From assembly GCF_003667315.2 (NCBI RefSeq), contig NZ_RCTZ02000005.1, positions 186,001 to 250,000 on the forward strand: a DNA stretch of 64,000 bases, written 5' to 3'. Numbering within the stretch: the stretch's first letter is position 1; each line of letters begins with the position of its first letter. Of the stretch, positions 24,858 to 33,353 are shown one piece after another. A program made the translations under genes and the position numbers. The notes below the pieces were generated by a model. That model had not been told where the DNA came from. It saw only the letters and a program-made list of their open reading frames with translations, and ran no database searches. Origin of the DNA: Tropicibacter alexandrii (GTDB lineage: Bacteria; Pseudomonadota; Alphaproteobacteria; Rhodobacterales; Rhodobacteraceae).

Positions 24858-25937
24858 ATGACAGTGCCCCCCCGGCTGGAAATTCGCAATCTTGTCAGGC
24901 GCTTCGACGGCAAGGCTGTGGTCGATCACGTGTCGTTGGCGATTGCACCGGGTCACGTGACCTGTCTGCTTGGCCCGTCGGGCTGCGGCAAGTCGACGAC
25001 GTTGCGGATGATTGCCGGGGTCGAGATGCAGGACAGCGGCACGATTCATGTCGACGGTCAGCTGATCTGCGACACCGTGTTCCGCGTGCCCCCCGAACGG
25101 CGCTCCATCGGCTTGATGTTTCAGGACTTCGCCCTGTTTCCACACCTGTCCGTGGGTGAGAACGTGGCCTTTGGCCTCAAAGGGTCCGGTGCGGAAAAAA
25201 AGCGCCGTGCCAAGGAGTTGCTGGGCAGAGTTGGCCTGTCGCATTACCTTGACGACTACCCGCATCACCTGTCGGGCGGCGAACAGCAGCGCGTTGCGCT
25301 GGCCCGTGCGCTGGCCCCGAAGCCCCGGGTCATGCTGATGGACGAGCCGTTCTCGGGTCTCGACAACCGCCTGCGCGACGGTATCCGGGACGAGACTTTG
25401 GATCTGCTCAAGGAAGAGGGCACTAGCGTCCTGCTGGTCACCCACGAACCCGAAGAGGCCATGCGCATGGCCGATGAAATCGCCCTGATGCGGGGCGGCA
25501 AGATCGTCCAGCGGGGCGCACCCTACAACATCTACAATGCGCCCGCCGACCGCGAAGCCGTCGCCTTCTTCAGCGATATCAACCTGTTGACGGGCAAGGT
25601 TCAGGGCGCGCTTGTGGCCACGCCCTTCGGCCGCTTCCTCGCACCCGGCGTGCCCGACGGCACCGAGGTCGAGATCGTCTTTCGCCCGCAGCACGTGGCC
25701 ATCGATTTCGACCGCGCTGGCAAGGGGCCGAATCCGACCGTGGCACAGGGGGCGCCCGCGCGGGGGCTGGTGGAGCGTGCGCGCTTCATGGGGTCCGAAA
25801 GCCTTGTGGAATTCCGCATGGACCACGACCGCGAAGTGCTGAAAGCCACGGTGCCCAACGTCTTCCTGCCCAAACCGGGCACGCCGATGTGGCTCTCGGT
25901 GCGCCGCGACCGGTGCTTCATCTTTCCCAAAAGCTAG
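24858..25937 (+). CDS. ABC transporter ATP-binding protein, FbpC/PotA-like
   Basis: A 359-residue ATPase. Walker A is GPSGCGKSTT, the signature is LSGGEQQRVALARAL, Walker B is RVMLMDEPFSGLD, and the switch histidine is LLVTHEPEEAM. A C-terminal TOBE-like domain (about 270-355) is of the kind found in iron(III), sulfate and polyamine importers. No permease or binding-protein gene is next to it, so it is an orphan subunit. The stop overlaps the stop of the convergent RHH gene. Confidence 0.88.
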   Translation: MTVPPRLEIRNLVRRFDGKAVVDHVSLAIAPGHVTCLLGPSGCGKSTTLRMIAGVEMQDSGTIHVDGQLICDTVFRVPPERRSIGLMFQDFALFPHLSVGENVAFGLKGSGAEKKRRAKELLGRVGLSHYLDDYPHHLSGGEQQRVALARALAPKPRVMLMDEPFSGLDNRLRDGIRDETLDLLKEEGTSVLLVTHEPEEAMRMADEIALMRGGKIVQRGAPYNIYNAPADREAVAFFSDINLLTGKVQGALVATPFGRFLAPGVPDGTEVEIVFRPQHVAIDFDRAGKGPNPTVAQGAPARGLVERARFMGSESLVEFRMDHDREVLKATVPNVFLPKPGTPMWLSVRRDRCFIFPKS

Positions 25938-26170
25938 GGGGGCGACCCGTCCCGGATGCGTTGAAGGCGTTTCAGGATGAACACCCGGATCGATGAGGCC
26001 AGCCCCACATCCGGATCACGCGATGCATCAATTTCTGCCGCCAAGGCATTGATCGGCTTTCCTTCTTCGGTCGCAATGCGGCGAAACTCCTTCCAGAACG
26101 CATCTTCCAAAGACACCGAAGTCCGATGTCCCTGAAGCGTCAGCGAGCGTTTCACTGGCCTGCCGGTCAT
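25934..26170 (-). CDS. ribbon-helix-helix protein
   Basis: A 78-residue protein: KRSLTLQGHRTSVSLEDAFW forms the ribbon and first helix, and GKPINALAAEI the second helix, of an RHH-type DNA-binding domain. It resembles the Arc-like ribbon-helix-helix proteins conserved in Rhizobiales and Rhodobacterales. The start overlaps the stop of the DUF4169 gene (ATGA), so the two form a unit. Confidence 0.82.
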   Translation of the reverse strand: MTGRPVKRSLTLQGHRTSVSLEDAFWKEFRRIATEEGKPINALAAEIDASRDPDVGLASSIRVFILKRLQRIRDGSPP

Positions 26171-26340
26171 TCGAGTTCATGCCCGTCGAGATCGCGCCTG
26201 TCTTTGTCGGCGCGAGCCTGATCCAAAGATTTCTGGGCCTTGCTCACGCCGTGGCGCACAGCATTCTCGTCGCCCGCGCGGCGCTTGTCCTCGCGGGCCT
26301 TCTGTTTGCGAAAACGGGTCAGGTTCACGACTTTGCTCAT
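26167..26340 (-). CDS. DUF4169 small basic protein
   Basis: A 57-residue ORF, beginning MSKVVNLTRFRKQKAREDKR and ending RRDLDGHELE. It is highly charged and helical, with the family core NLTRFRKQKAR. This is DUF4169, an alphaproteobacterial family of unknown function that typically sits next to an RHH gene, as here with an ATGA overlap. It may be an RNA- or DNA-binding partner; no experimental function is known to me. Confidence 0.85.
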   Translation of the reverse strand: MSKVVNLTRFRKQKAREDKRRAGDENAVRHGVSKAQKSLDQARADKDRRDLDGHELE

Positions 26341-26425
26341 GGCGAAACTTTAGCCGAAAACCCGATACAATCCATGCACAATCGATGCATCTCGCAGCGG
26401 CCCACTGGATTGCGCGCGCGCGCAC

Positions 26426-26453
26426 CGTGTTTCTTCTCTTTTCAAATACCCGA
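26426..26453 (-). repeat. short intergenic motif, copy D
   Basis: On the minus strand TCGGGTATTTGAAAAGAGAA then GAAACACG, starting 8 nt after the fumC stop. Compare copies at 3887-3913, 15851-15873 and 20263-20287. Confidence 0.4.
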
Positions 26454-26461
26454 AAGGGCGC

Positions 26462-27859
26462 TCACGTTTCCTTCGGGCCGATCATCTGTTCGGGGCGCAC
26501 CACCCCGTCAAAGGTTTCGGCGTCGACGAATCCCAGAGCGATGGCCTCTTCCTTCAGCGTGGTGCCGTTTTTGTGGGCGGTCTTGGCGACCTTGGTGGCG
26601 TTGTCATAGCCGATCGTGGGCGCCAGCGCGGTGACCAACATCAGGCTTTCTTCCATCAGCTTCTGGATGCGGGGGCGGTTCGCCTGAATGCCAACCAGCA
26701 TCCGCTCGGTGAAACTGTCCGCCACGTCGCCGATCAACTGCATCGACTGCAACAGATTGTAGGCCATCATCGGGTTGTAGACATTCAGCTCGAAATGGCC
26801 TTGGCTACCGGCGAACTTGATCGCTGCGTCGTTGCCCATCACATGGGCGGCGACCTGTGTCATCGCCTCGGCCTGCGTCGGGTTCACCTTGCCCGGCATG
26901 ATCGACGAGCCGGGCTCGTTTTCCGGTAGGATCAATTCGCCAAGGCCCGAGCGCGGGCCGGACCCCAGAAAGCGGATATCGTTGGCAATCTTGTACATCG
27001 CCCCCGCCACGGTGGCCAAGGCGCCGGACATGAAGACCATGGCATCATGCGCGGCCAGCGCCTCGAACTTGTTCGGCGCGGTGACAAAGGGCAGGCCGGT
27101 GATCCCGGCCATATGGGCGGCGACGGCCTCGGCCCAGCCTTGATCGGTGTTCAGCCCGGTGCCGACTGCGGTGCCGCCTTGTGCCAGTTCGTAAATGCCG
27201 GGCAGCGCGGCCTCGATGCGCTTGATTCCGTTGCGGATTTGGAATGCATAGCCCGAGAATTCCTGCCCCAGCGTCAAAGGCGTCGCGTCTTGCGTATGGG
27301 TGCGGCCGATCTTGATGATGTCCTTGAACTCTTCTGCTTTGGATTCAAGGCCTTCGGCGAGTTTCTTCAACCCCGGCAACAGCGTGTCGCGGACCATCAT
27401 GGCGCTCGCGATATGCATGGCGGTGGGGAACGTGTCGTTGGACGACTGCCCCATGTTGCAATGGTCGTTCGGATGCACCGGGTCCTTGGACCCGATCACG
27501 CCGCCGAGGATCTCGATCGCGCGGTTGGCGATGACCTCGTTGGCGTTCATGTTCGACTGGGTGCCGGACCCGGTCTGCCAGACCACCAGCGGGAAATTGT
27601 CGTCGAACTTGCCGTCGATCACCTCACCGGCGGCTTGAATGATGGCGTCGGCCAGACGCGCATCCAGCTTGCCGGTTGCCTTGTTTTCCATCGCGCAGGC
27701 CTGCTTGATCACCCCAAGCGCGCGGACGATGGCGACGGGCTGCTTTTCCCAGCCGATCGGGAAATTCATGATCGAGCGTTGCGTCTGCGCGCCCCAGTAT
27801 TTCTCGGACGGCACTTCGAGAGGGCCAAAGCTGTCGGTCTCGGTGCGGGTGGCGGTCAT
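26462..27859 (-). CDS. fumC: class II fumarate hydratase
   Basis: A 465-residue protein, full length. The signature [20 protein letters not shown] is intact, with [30 protein letters not shown] and an N-terminal [15 protein letters not shown]. It interconverts fumarate and malate in the TCA cycle without an iron-sulfur cluster. AGGAGG precedes the ATG. The upstream gap contains an 8-bp direct repeat and a palindrome. Confidence 0.96.
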   Translation of the reverse strand: MTATRTETDSFGPLEVPSEKYWGAQTQRSIMNFPIGWEKQPVAIVRALGVIKQACAMENKATGKLDARLADAIIQAAGEVIDGKFDDNFPLVVWQTGSGTQSNMNANEVIANRAIEILGGVIGSKDPVHPNDHCNMGQSSNDTFPTAMHIASAMMVRDTLLPGLKKLAEGLESKAEEFKDIIKIGRTHTQDATPLTLGQEFSGYAFQIRNGIKRIEAALPGIYELAQGGTAVGTGLNTDQGWAEAVAAHMAGITGLPFVTAPNKFEALAAHDAMVFMSGALATVAGAMYKIANDIRFLGSGPRSGLGELILPENEPGSSIMPGKVNPTQAEAMTQVAAHVMGNDAAIKFAGSQGHFELNVYNPMMAYNLLQSMQLIGDVADSFTERMLVGIQANRPRIQKLMEESLMLVTALAPTIGYDNATKVAKTAHKNGTTLKEEAIALGFVDAETFDGVVRPEQMIGPKET

Positions 27860-27917
27860 GGGGCATCCTCCTGATACAAGGTGCTCCCGTCTTACCGCAG
27901 ATATTCAGGATGACAAT

Positions 27918-27940
27918 ACGGTATACCGTTGGATACCGTT
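27918..27940. promoter_or_regulatory. repeat element upstream of fumC
   Basis: The 12-bp palindrome ACGGTATACCGT (27918-27929) overlaps two direct copies of ATACCGTT (27923-27930 and 27933-27940) that are exactly 10 bp, one helical turn, apart. It sits about 60-80 bp before the fumC ATG. Candidate operator; regulator unknown. Confidence 0.4.
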
Positions 27941-27959
27941 AACGCCGCTCCAAGAAACG

Positions 27960-28433
27960 CTATTTCCGGAACCGGTCGAGGCTGACGACCTCGGCATCCT
28001 TGCGTTCCGGCGTGGGCTTTTCACCGCCGCTGGGCCCGTCATCGTTGGGTTCGGGCGGCACATCGTCCTCGTCATCCTCTTCCTGGCTTTCGAAGCGCAG
28101 GCCGAATTCGACACTGGGGTCCACGAATGTCTTGATTGCATCGTAGGGGATATACAGCCGTTCCGGCGCGTCCCCGAAGTTCAGCGTGATGCCAAACCCC
28201 TCATCGGTGACCTCTAGATTGTCGAACCAATGCTGCATCACGACGGTCATTTCGTTCGGGTAGCGATCAGACAGCCAATCCGCCAGTTCCGATTCCGGAT
28301 GCGCAGTGTCGAACGTGATGAAGAAGTGGTGATCGCCGGGCAGGCCGTGTTCCTGGACGCCGGTCAGCACTTCCTGGATGAGCCCGCGCATCGCGCGGTG
28401 CATGAGTTTGCCGTAGTCGATCCCATCGGACAT
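27960..28433 (-). CDS. sspB: SspB-family ClpXP adaptor
   Basis: A 157-residue protein from the ATG giving MSDGIDYGKLMHRAMRGLIQ. The SspB fold core is FFITFDTAHPESELADWL, MTVVMQHWFDNLEVT and ITLNFGDAPERLYIPYDAI. The C-terminal tail is acidic and then ends AEVVSLDRFRK, the ClpX-binding peptide typical of SspB. It delivers ssrA-tagged proteins to ClpXP. The tmRNA that makes the tag is encoded about 0.6 kb upstream on the same strand. Confidence 0.9.
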   Translation of the reverse strand: MSDGIDYGKLMHRAMRGLIQEVLTGVQEHGLPGDHHFFITFDTAHPESELADWLSDRYPNEMTVVMQHWFDNLEVTDEGFGITLNFGDAPERLYIPYDAIKTFVDPSVEFGLRFESQEEDDEDDVPPEPNDDGPSGGEKPTPERKDAEVVSLDRFRK

Positions 28434-28547
28434 TATGTGCAGCCCCTTGCCTTTTGTGGTCAGCATATTGGTTTTGCGAGGGAGGGAAAGGAGGAATCTC
28501 AAATGCTTTGCGAAAGCGGCCGCGGTCCGGACGGCTTCGCCATTGGC

Positions 28548-28991
28548 TCAGGTCAGCGCGTGCCCGGCCAGCAGCAGGAAGGAGGAATTGGCGGGCAGGG
28601 CGCCGATCAGCTCGAAATACTTGAGCGTGTCGAACTGCACATGCGCCTCGATCACCTGCCGATCCTTGAGCCGGATGAACATCATCGCATCCTGCGGCGC
28701 GGTGATGCCGGCGACGGTGGCCGTCAGATGCAGGCACAGCCGGACAGCCGCGCGATCGGTGCCGTCGAACAGCACGTCGAGCAGTTCATATCGGTGCAAA
28801 CGCGCCAGCTGCTGATATTGCTCGACCGCCTCGCGATATTCATCGCGATTGAGCGATTCCCCGGGCACCAATCCGTGAACGCGGCAGTCGGGATGGAAGA
28901 GATGTGCGATTTCCCCCATGTCGTTCCGTTTCCAGACGTTCATGAAGAGACGATCGACGATCCGGGAAAAATCTTCAGCGGTGTATGTCAT
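28548..28991 (-). CDS. NTF2-like (SnoaL-type) protein
   Basis: A 147-residue protein. The pattern of an N-terminal helix (FSRIVDRLFMNVWKRNDMG), HPDCRVHGLVPGES and a curved sheet (VRLCLHLTATVAG; FIRLKDRQVIEAHVQFD) is the NTF2/SnoaL fold. Such proteins are small isomerases, cyclases or ligand binders; nothing here fixes a substrate. It lies just downstream of ssrA on the same strand and has no clear Shine-Dalgarno sequence. Confidence 0.72.
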   Translation of the reverse strand: MTYTAEDFSRIVDRLFMNVWKRNDMGEIAHLFHPDCRVHGLVPGESLNRDEYREAVEQYQQLARLHRYELLDVLFDGTDRAAVRLCLHLTATVAGITAPQDAMMFIRLKDRQVIEAHVQFDTLKYFELIGALPANSSFLLLAGHALT

Positions 28992-29044
28992 GGCAACAGG
29001 AGTGCCACGTCATCAATTAACAACGACCTAATGGGGATGGGGGA

Positions 29045-29356
29045 AGTGGAGGTTTCTGTTGCCAGGTACCTCCGAACCCCGCCTTACACTGCTAGGCGCA
29101 AGGGCTTAGATTTCGATTCCTCGAACTGCTTACGCAGCCAGAGCAACCGGAGCACGATTGTCGTTTGCAATTGTACTTTGTGAACCGATAACGGTGGTAT
29201 CTCACCGGGACAAAGCTACATCTTTACGCGTTCGTCGATCCTATTTCGTCCCCATGCTCCCCAAACGAAGGATATTGGTGGAGACGCCGGGTACCGCCCC
29301 CGGGTCCGATCCGTTTATTACATGCGCGTTTATGCCCATAGTCCCCGAAGGGACAC
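29045..29356 (-). ncRNA. ssrA: tmRNA, circularly permuted two-piece form
   Basis: The order on the minus strand is acceptor piece, spacer, coding piece. The acceptor piece runs from about 29356 to 29276 and ends CGTCTCC-ACCA with an encoded CCA; a GTCCC-TTCG-GGGAC hairpin lies at its start. A 22-nt spacer (29275-29254) follows. The coding piece starts at 29253 with GGGGACGAAATAGGATCGAC, the canonical tmRNA 5' end. GGGGACG pairs with CGTCTCC over 7 bp (one G-U), rebuilding the acceptor stem across the spacer. The tag ORF is ANDNRAPVALAA. The 3' end is estimated from the hairpin GGAGGT/ACCTCC ending near 29048. The structure is that known for alphaproteobacteria. Confidence 0.95.
29130..29168 (-). 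other. tmRNA tag reading frame
   Basis: GCA AAC GAC AAT CGT GCT CCG GTT GCT CTG GCT GCG TAA encodes ANDNRAPVALAA-stop, ending in the LAA degron read by ClpXP and SspB. Confidence 0.93.
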
Positions 29357-29360
29357 AGTG

Positions 29361-29388
29361 AATATAGGCGTCTGTTCGGCGCGCGCAA
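29361..29388 (-). promoter_or_regulatory. ssrA promoter
   Basis: On the minus strand TTGCGC (29388-29383) and TATATT (29366-29361) are separated by 16 bp, placing the start near 29354-29356, just before the acceptor-piece hairpin. Confidence 0.65.
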
Positions 29389-29437
29389 GGGGTGAGATCG
29401 GCGTCGCAGCAACAGTTTCGCGTGGTAAACCGGCGGA

Positions 29438-29453
29438 TGTGACGTGGATCACA
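29438..29453. promoter_or_regulatory. CRP/FNR-type palindrome between ssrA and the DUF3307 gene
   Basis: TGTGACGTGGATCACA, a TGTGA-N6-TCACA palindrome. It differs by one base from the site at 41190-41205. It lies about 85 bp upstream of the ssrA start and about 55-70 bp before the DUF3307 start. Confidence 0.55.
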
Positions 29454-29505
29454 GTCAACCGCTCCCTCTGCGGCCAGAGTTGAAAGCCTGAGACTGGCGG
29501 ACCGC

Positions 29506-29898
29506 GTGCGAGGGGATGACGGTTTGAGTGTTTTATGGGTTCTGGCCCTTCTGGCCGCATTGCAGGTCAAGCACATGTTTGCGGATTTCTGGTGGCAGAC
29601 GCCCTGGATGCTGGCGAACAAGGGCCGCTGGGGTCATCCGGGCGGGCTGGCACATGCGGGGCTGCATGCGGGCATGAGCCTGCTGCTGATGCTAACATTC
29701 GGCGTGGCGCTGTCGCTGGCCCTGTTGGGCGCGGTCTTCGAATGTGCCGTGCATTATCACATCGACTGGGCCAAGGCGCGTTACTCGCTGGCCAAGGGCC
29801 ACACCTGCGAGGAGGACGGCTATTGGCGGGCCGTCGGGCTCGATCAGTTGGCGCATCACCTGACCTATCTTGCCATGTTGGTAGCGGTCGCAGCCTGA
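29506..29898 (+). CDS. DUF3307 membrane protein
   Basis: About 130 residues from a GTG at 29506; a TTG at 29524, 8 nt after GAGGGG, is the better-supported alternative start. Several hydrophobic segments are seen, with the conserved phrases LQVKHMFADFWWQTPWMLANK, VFECAVHYHIDWAK and LDQLAHHLTYL. These are the DUF3307 marks: a small polytopic membrane protein of unknown function whose conserved His and Asp residues lie near the membrane face. Confidence 0.82.
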   Translation: MRGDDGLSVLWVLALLAALQVKHMFADFWWQTPWMLANKGRWGHPGGLAHAGLHAGMSLLLMLTFGVALSLALLGAVFECAVHYHIDWAKARYSLAKGHTCEEDGYWRAVGLDQLAHHLTYLAMLVAVAA

Positions 29899-29963
29899 CT
29901 TGTCACGAAAGCGAGGTGGACAGGCCGGGCTGCCAGCGCAATATACCCTGTAGGAACATTGAC

Positions 29964-32900
29964 ATGACCCCGGACCAACCGGGGCGTGTCTGGTCAGGAC
30001 AGGGGACGCGCGTGGCCATACGCCCGGACATGGAAACCGCCTTGCAGCGGATCGGCCTTGCCGATCTGATCGTACGGTTCCGGGACGAGGATATCGACGA
30101 CGCCCTGTTCTGGACCCTCGAAGAGCCAGACCTAAAGGAACTCGGCCTGACGCTGGGCCAGCGCAAGAAGGTGATTTCGATCATCCGGGGCAATGGCACG
30201 CAGCCCGACCTGTCCGAAACGCTGCCCGAAGGCTTCGAGATGCGCCGCCTCACGGTGCTTTTCGTGGACATGATCGGCTCGACCCAACTGGCCGAACGGC
30301 TGAGCCCGGACGAGATGAACGACCTGTTCCAGTCCTTCTATCTTGCGGCAGGGGCGCTCGCCCGGCGATTCGGGGGCTATGTTGCCTCCTTGCAGGGCGA
30401 TGGCGTGATCATGCTGTTTGGCTATCCGCGCACCCGGTTGGGTGACGCGGAACGCGCGCTTGGCGCGGCTTTGGCGATGCAGCACGACCTGTCGGTGCGG
30501 GAATACGCGCTGCCCTCGGGGCGGCAGGTCGAGGTCAGCTATCGGATCGGCGTGGCCACCGGTCCGGCGGTGGTCGGGCGCCCCTCCGAGGCGGTGGCCG
30601 GGGACGGGCTGCATATGGTCGGTCAGGTGATGCATCGTGCGGCGCGGCTGCAAACGGTCAGCCCGCCGCTGGGCATCATGGTCGACGGACCGACCCGCTC
30701 CGAGGTCGAGGGCCTGTTCGAGTTCGAGGACCGCCCCGACGTGGCGCTGAAGGGCTTCGACAATGTCGATGGCCTCGGGTTGCTGGTGCGACGGGCGCGG
30801 GCCAGCGCCAGTCCCCAGCCCAAGACGGCCAGTCCGGGCCAATCGGTGGGGCGCGCGGCGGAACGCGCGACCCTGATGCAGGCGTGGTCCGAGGTCTTGC
30901 AGGGCGCGCGCCGGACGACCGTGCTGACCGGGGGGGCCGGCCTCGGCAAATCGACCCTCCTGCGCGAGGGCCTGTCCGAGATCCGCGAGGCCGGACCACG
31001 GGTGATCTTCCTCGGCTGTCGTGCGCTGTCGCAGAATTCGGCGCTCGCGCCGGTGGTGCGGATGTTCGACCAGTTGATCGGCGATGCCGAGGCCGCGACG
31101 CCGCTGGCGCGGATGGACGCCTTGCGGCATGTGATGGGCGGCTTGCCGGAAACGGCTCTGGCGCCGCTGCAAAGGCTGCTGCTGCTCGAGGATGCCAGCC
31201 GGGGCCAGCCCGACCGGCCAATGCCGCCCGCCGCGCAGCGCGGCCAATTGATCGAGACGCTGGTCGACTGGATGCTGCGCAGTCCAGCCGGGCAACCGGT
31301 GGTGATCGTGCTGGAAGATGCTCATTGGTGCGATGCGACCACCCGTGACCTTCTCGAAACCTGCGCAAGCCGGGCCGAGGGTCGCAGCGTGCTGTTCGTC
31401 GCGACCTCGCGCAATCAGGATGAACCGCTCTGGTCCGATGACCCGGCGCGGCTGCGCCTTGGTCTTCGCGCGTTAGAGCCCGACGCCGCGGCGCGCCTGC
31501 TGGAACAGCAGTTGGACGGGCGTCCGGTGCCCGCCGCCATCCGCAAGCGCATCCTGCAACTGTCCGAGGGCAATCCTCTGATGCTGGAAAGCCTCGCGCG
31601 GGCCTTTTCCCAAGATCGGGTAGGGACGCTGGGCCGCGATGTCAGCGTGCCCCAGACCTTGTATGAAAGCGTCTCGGAGCGGCTGGACACGCTCGGTGCC
31701 GGGCGGCCCGTCGCCTCGGCGCTGGCGGTGCTGGACGCCGAGGCCGACCGCGACCTGCTGGCGCGCATGCTGGGCTGTCCGCAGACCGAGGTCGATCTCG
31801 GGATGGACGAGTTGCTCGAAGCGGGGATCGTCGCCCGGACAGAGACCGGCGCCGCCATGCGCTTTCACCACCATCTGTACCGCGATGTCGTCTACGAGCG
31901 TCTCGTCGGCGCCGATCGCCGCGACCTGCATCGGCGCGCAATGGCCGCCTTGCAAGAGATGTCGCTCGACATGGGCACGCGCAGCCCCGACGTGCTGGCC
32001 ACGCATGCCGCCGCCGCCGGGGCGCCGGGGCAGGCCGCGCCGCTGGCGCTGAGCGCGGGCGAGCGGTTCCTTGCGGCCTCTGCGTTGGTCGAGGCGGATC
32101 ACTACCTGCAAATGGCTATGTCGGCACTGTCCGCACTGGACATCCGCAGCCGGACCGAGGAACACAAGCGGCTGCGCATGCGCGTCCTCACCGGCCTTGC
32201 AGCGGTCAAGCGGGGCCGTCTGGGCATCGCCCATGACGAGGTGCGGGACCTCGCCCAGCAAACCCTGACCCTTGCCTGCGAACTGGGCGACACGCGTGCG
32301 GAATTCTTGGCGCGGGCCGGGCTCTATGCGCACGCTTTGGTCGGCGCGGATTATCGCCGGGCCCACAGTCTGGCCGAGGCGCTGGTGACCTTTGCCTCCC
32401 GGACCGGAGAGCGGGTCTTCACCATGATCAGTCGCCGGGCGCTTGGGCAGGTCGCCTTGCATGTCGGGCGTTTCGAACATGCCGAAACCGAACTGCGCGC
32501 GGCGCTCGATGCGTATGACGAGCAACAGGACCTCGTCCTTGCCTACACCCATGGGTACGACCATGCCGAGATCAGCGCGGCCTTCCTTGCCTATGCGCTG
32601 TGGATGCGGGGCGACTTGGTTGCGGCGCGCGAGATGAGCCGGTTTTCCGTCGACCACGCGCGCAAGATCGCCCATGCCCATTCTCTGGGACAGGCGCAGG
32701 CGTTTCGCGGCATGTTGGCGGGGCTTGCTGTGGATGACGGCGATCTGGTGCAGGCCGCAGATGATGCCCTCGACACCGCGGATCGGTTCGACATCAAGCT
32801 GGCGCGCGGCGCGGGGCTGACCTTTGGTCTGGTGGCGCGGGTGCTGGCCCGCAACGAGGTGCCCGATGCTGCACGATTGCGGGCACTTGAGGCACATATG

Positions 32901-33353
32901 GCCGAGCTGCGCCGTCACAATCCGTATAATTACTGGCCCACGGTGTATGGGTTGGCGGCGCGTGTCTATCTTCAGGCCGGAGAGGTCGACCGCGCGGAGT
33001 CCTGCGTGGCCGCCGCACTCGAAGACCAAGAGCGTACTGGCGAAGTCTGGACTGCGCCGGAACTGGACCGGCTGTGCGCAGCGATCCAGCGCGCCCGGGG
33101 CGAGGTCGACGCGGCCAACCGTGCGGCCGAATTGGCCTTTGATCGCGCGGCGTCCATCGGCTCGGTGACCCTTGCCTTGCGGATCGCCTGCGACCTCGTC
33201 GAGTTCCGGGGCATGGATCGCGACTTTGCTGCGCTGCGGCAGGTCGCGGCGCGGATCGTGTCGGATGATGACGGCTGGGACATGCGCCGCTATCGACGCT
33301 TGATGTCGTCGGGTTCGGCAATCGGCGCAAGGACCCTTTCGGCCAACAGGTGA
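29964..33353 (+). CDS. SAM domain-class III nucleotide cyclase-ATPase regulator
   Basis: A 1129-residue multidomain protein. A SAM-type domain at about 24-78 (ALQRIGLADLIVRFRDEDID) is followed by a class III cyclase domain at about 93-275 with metal-binding aspartates D102 (LFVDMIGSTQL) and D146 (LQGDGVIMLFG). The usual transition-state Asn of VNxAARL is replaced: the sequence is VMHRAARL. An AAA_16-type ATPase follows, with P-loop GGAGLGKST at 323-331 and a Walker B-like VIVLEDAHW, then a long TPR-like helical region to the C-terminus. The protein is probably cytoplasmic and signal-responsive; whether it makes cAMP is uncertain. The start has TAGGAA 8 nt upstream. Its last 64 bp overlap the convergent flavoprotein gene. 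Confidence 0.87.
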   Translation: MTPDQPGRVWSGQGTRVAIRPDMETALQRIGLADLIVRFRDEDIDDALFWTLEEPDLKELGLTLGQRKKVISIIRGNGTQPDLSETLPEGFEMRRLTVLFVDMIGSTQLAERLSPDEMNDLFQSFYLAAGALARRFGGYVASLQGDGVIMLFGYPRTRLGDAERALGAALAMQHDLSVREYALPSGRQVEVSYRIGVATGPAVVGRPSEAVAGDGLHMVGQVMHRAARLQTVSPPLGIMVDGPTRSEVEGLFEFEDRPDVALKGFDNVDGLGLLVRRARASASPQPKTASPGQSVGRAAERATLMQAWSEVLQGARRTTVLTGGAGLGKSTLLREGLSEIREAGPRVIFLGCRALSQNSALAPVVRMFDQLIGDAEAATPLARMDALRHVMGGLPETALAPLQRLLLLEDASRGQPDRPMPPAAQRGQLIETLVDWMLRSPAGQPVVIVLEDAHWCDATTRDLLETCASRAEGRSVLFVATSRNQDEPLWSDDPARLRLGLRALEPDAAARLLEQQLDGRPVPAAIRKRILQLSEGNPLMLESLARAFSQDRVGTLGRDVSVPQTLYESVSERLDTLGAGRPVASALAVLDAEADRDLLARMLGCPQTEVDLGMDELLEAGIVARTETGAAMRFHHHLYRDVVYERLVGADRRDLHRRAMAALQEMSLDMGTRSPDVLATHAAAAGAPGQAAPLALSAGERFLAASALVEADHYLQMAMSALSALDIRSRTEEHKRLRMRVLTGLAAVKRGRLGIAHDEVRDLAQQTLTLACELGDTRAEFLARAGLYAHALVGADYRRAHSLAEALVTFASRTGERVFTMISRRALGQVALHVGRFEHAETELRAALDAYDEQQDLVLAYTHGYDHAEISAAFLAYALWMRGDLVAAREMSRFSVDHARKIAHAHSLGQAQAFRGMLAGLAVDDGDLVQAADDALDTADRFDIKLARGAGLTFGLVARVLARNEVPDAARLRALEAHMAELRRHNPYNYWPTVYGLAARVYLQAGEVDRAESCVAAALEDQERTGEVWTAPELDRLCAAIQRARGEVDAANRAAELAFDRAASIGSVTLALRIACDLVEFRGMDRDFAALRQVAARIVSDDDGWDMRRYRRLMSSGSAIGARTLSANR

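Noticed and set aside
29045-29356. Genomic island at the tmRNA gene
   Set aside because: ssrA is a common integration site, but I see no integrase, no duplicated 3' end and no mobile genes on either side.
29158-29361. 67-residue plus-strand ORF (MSFAIVLCEPITVV...)
   Set aside because: It lies exactly over the tmRNA on the other strand, whose stem pairings and tag frame explain the sequence.
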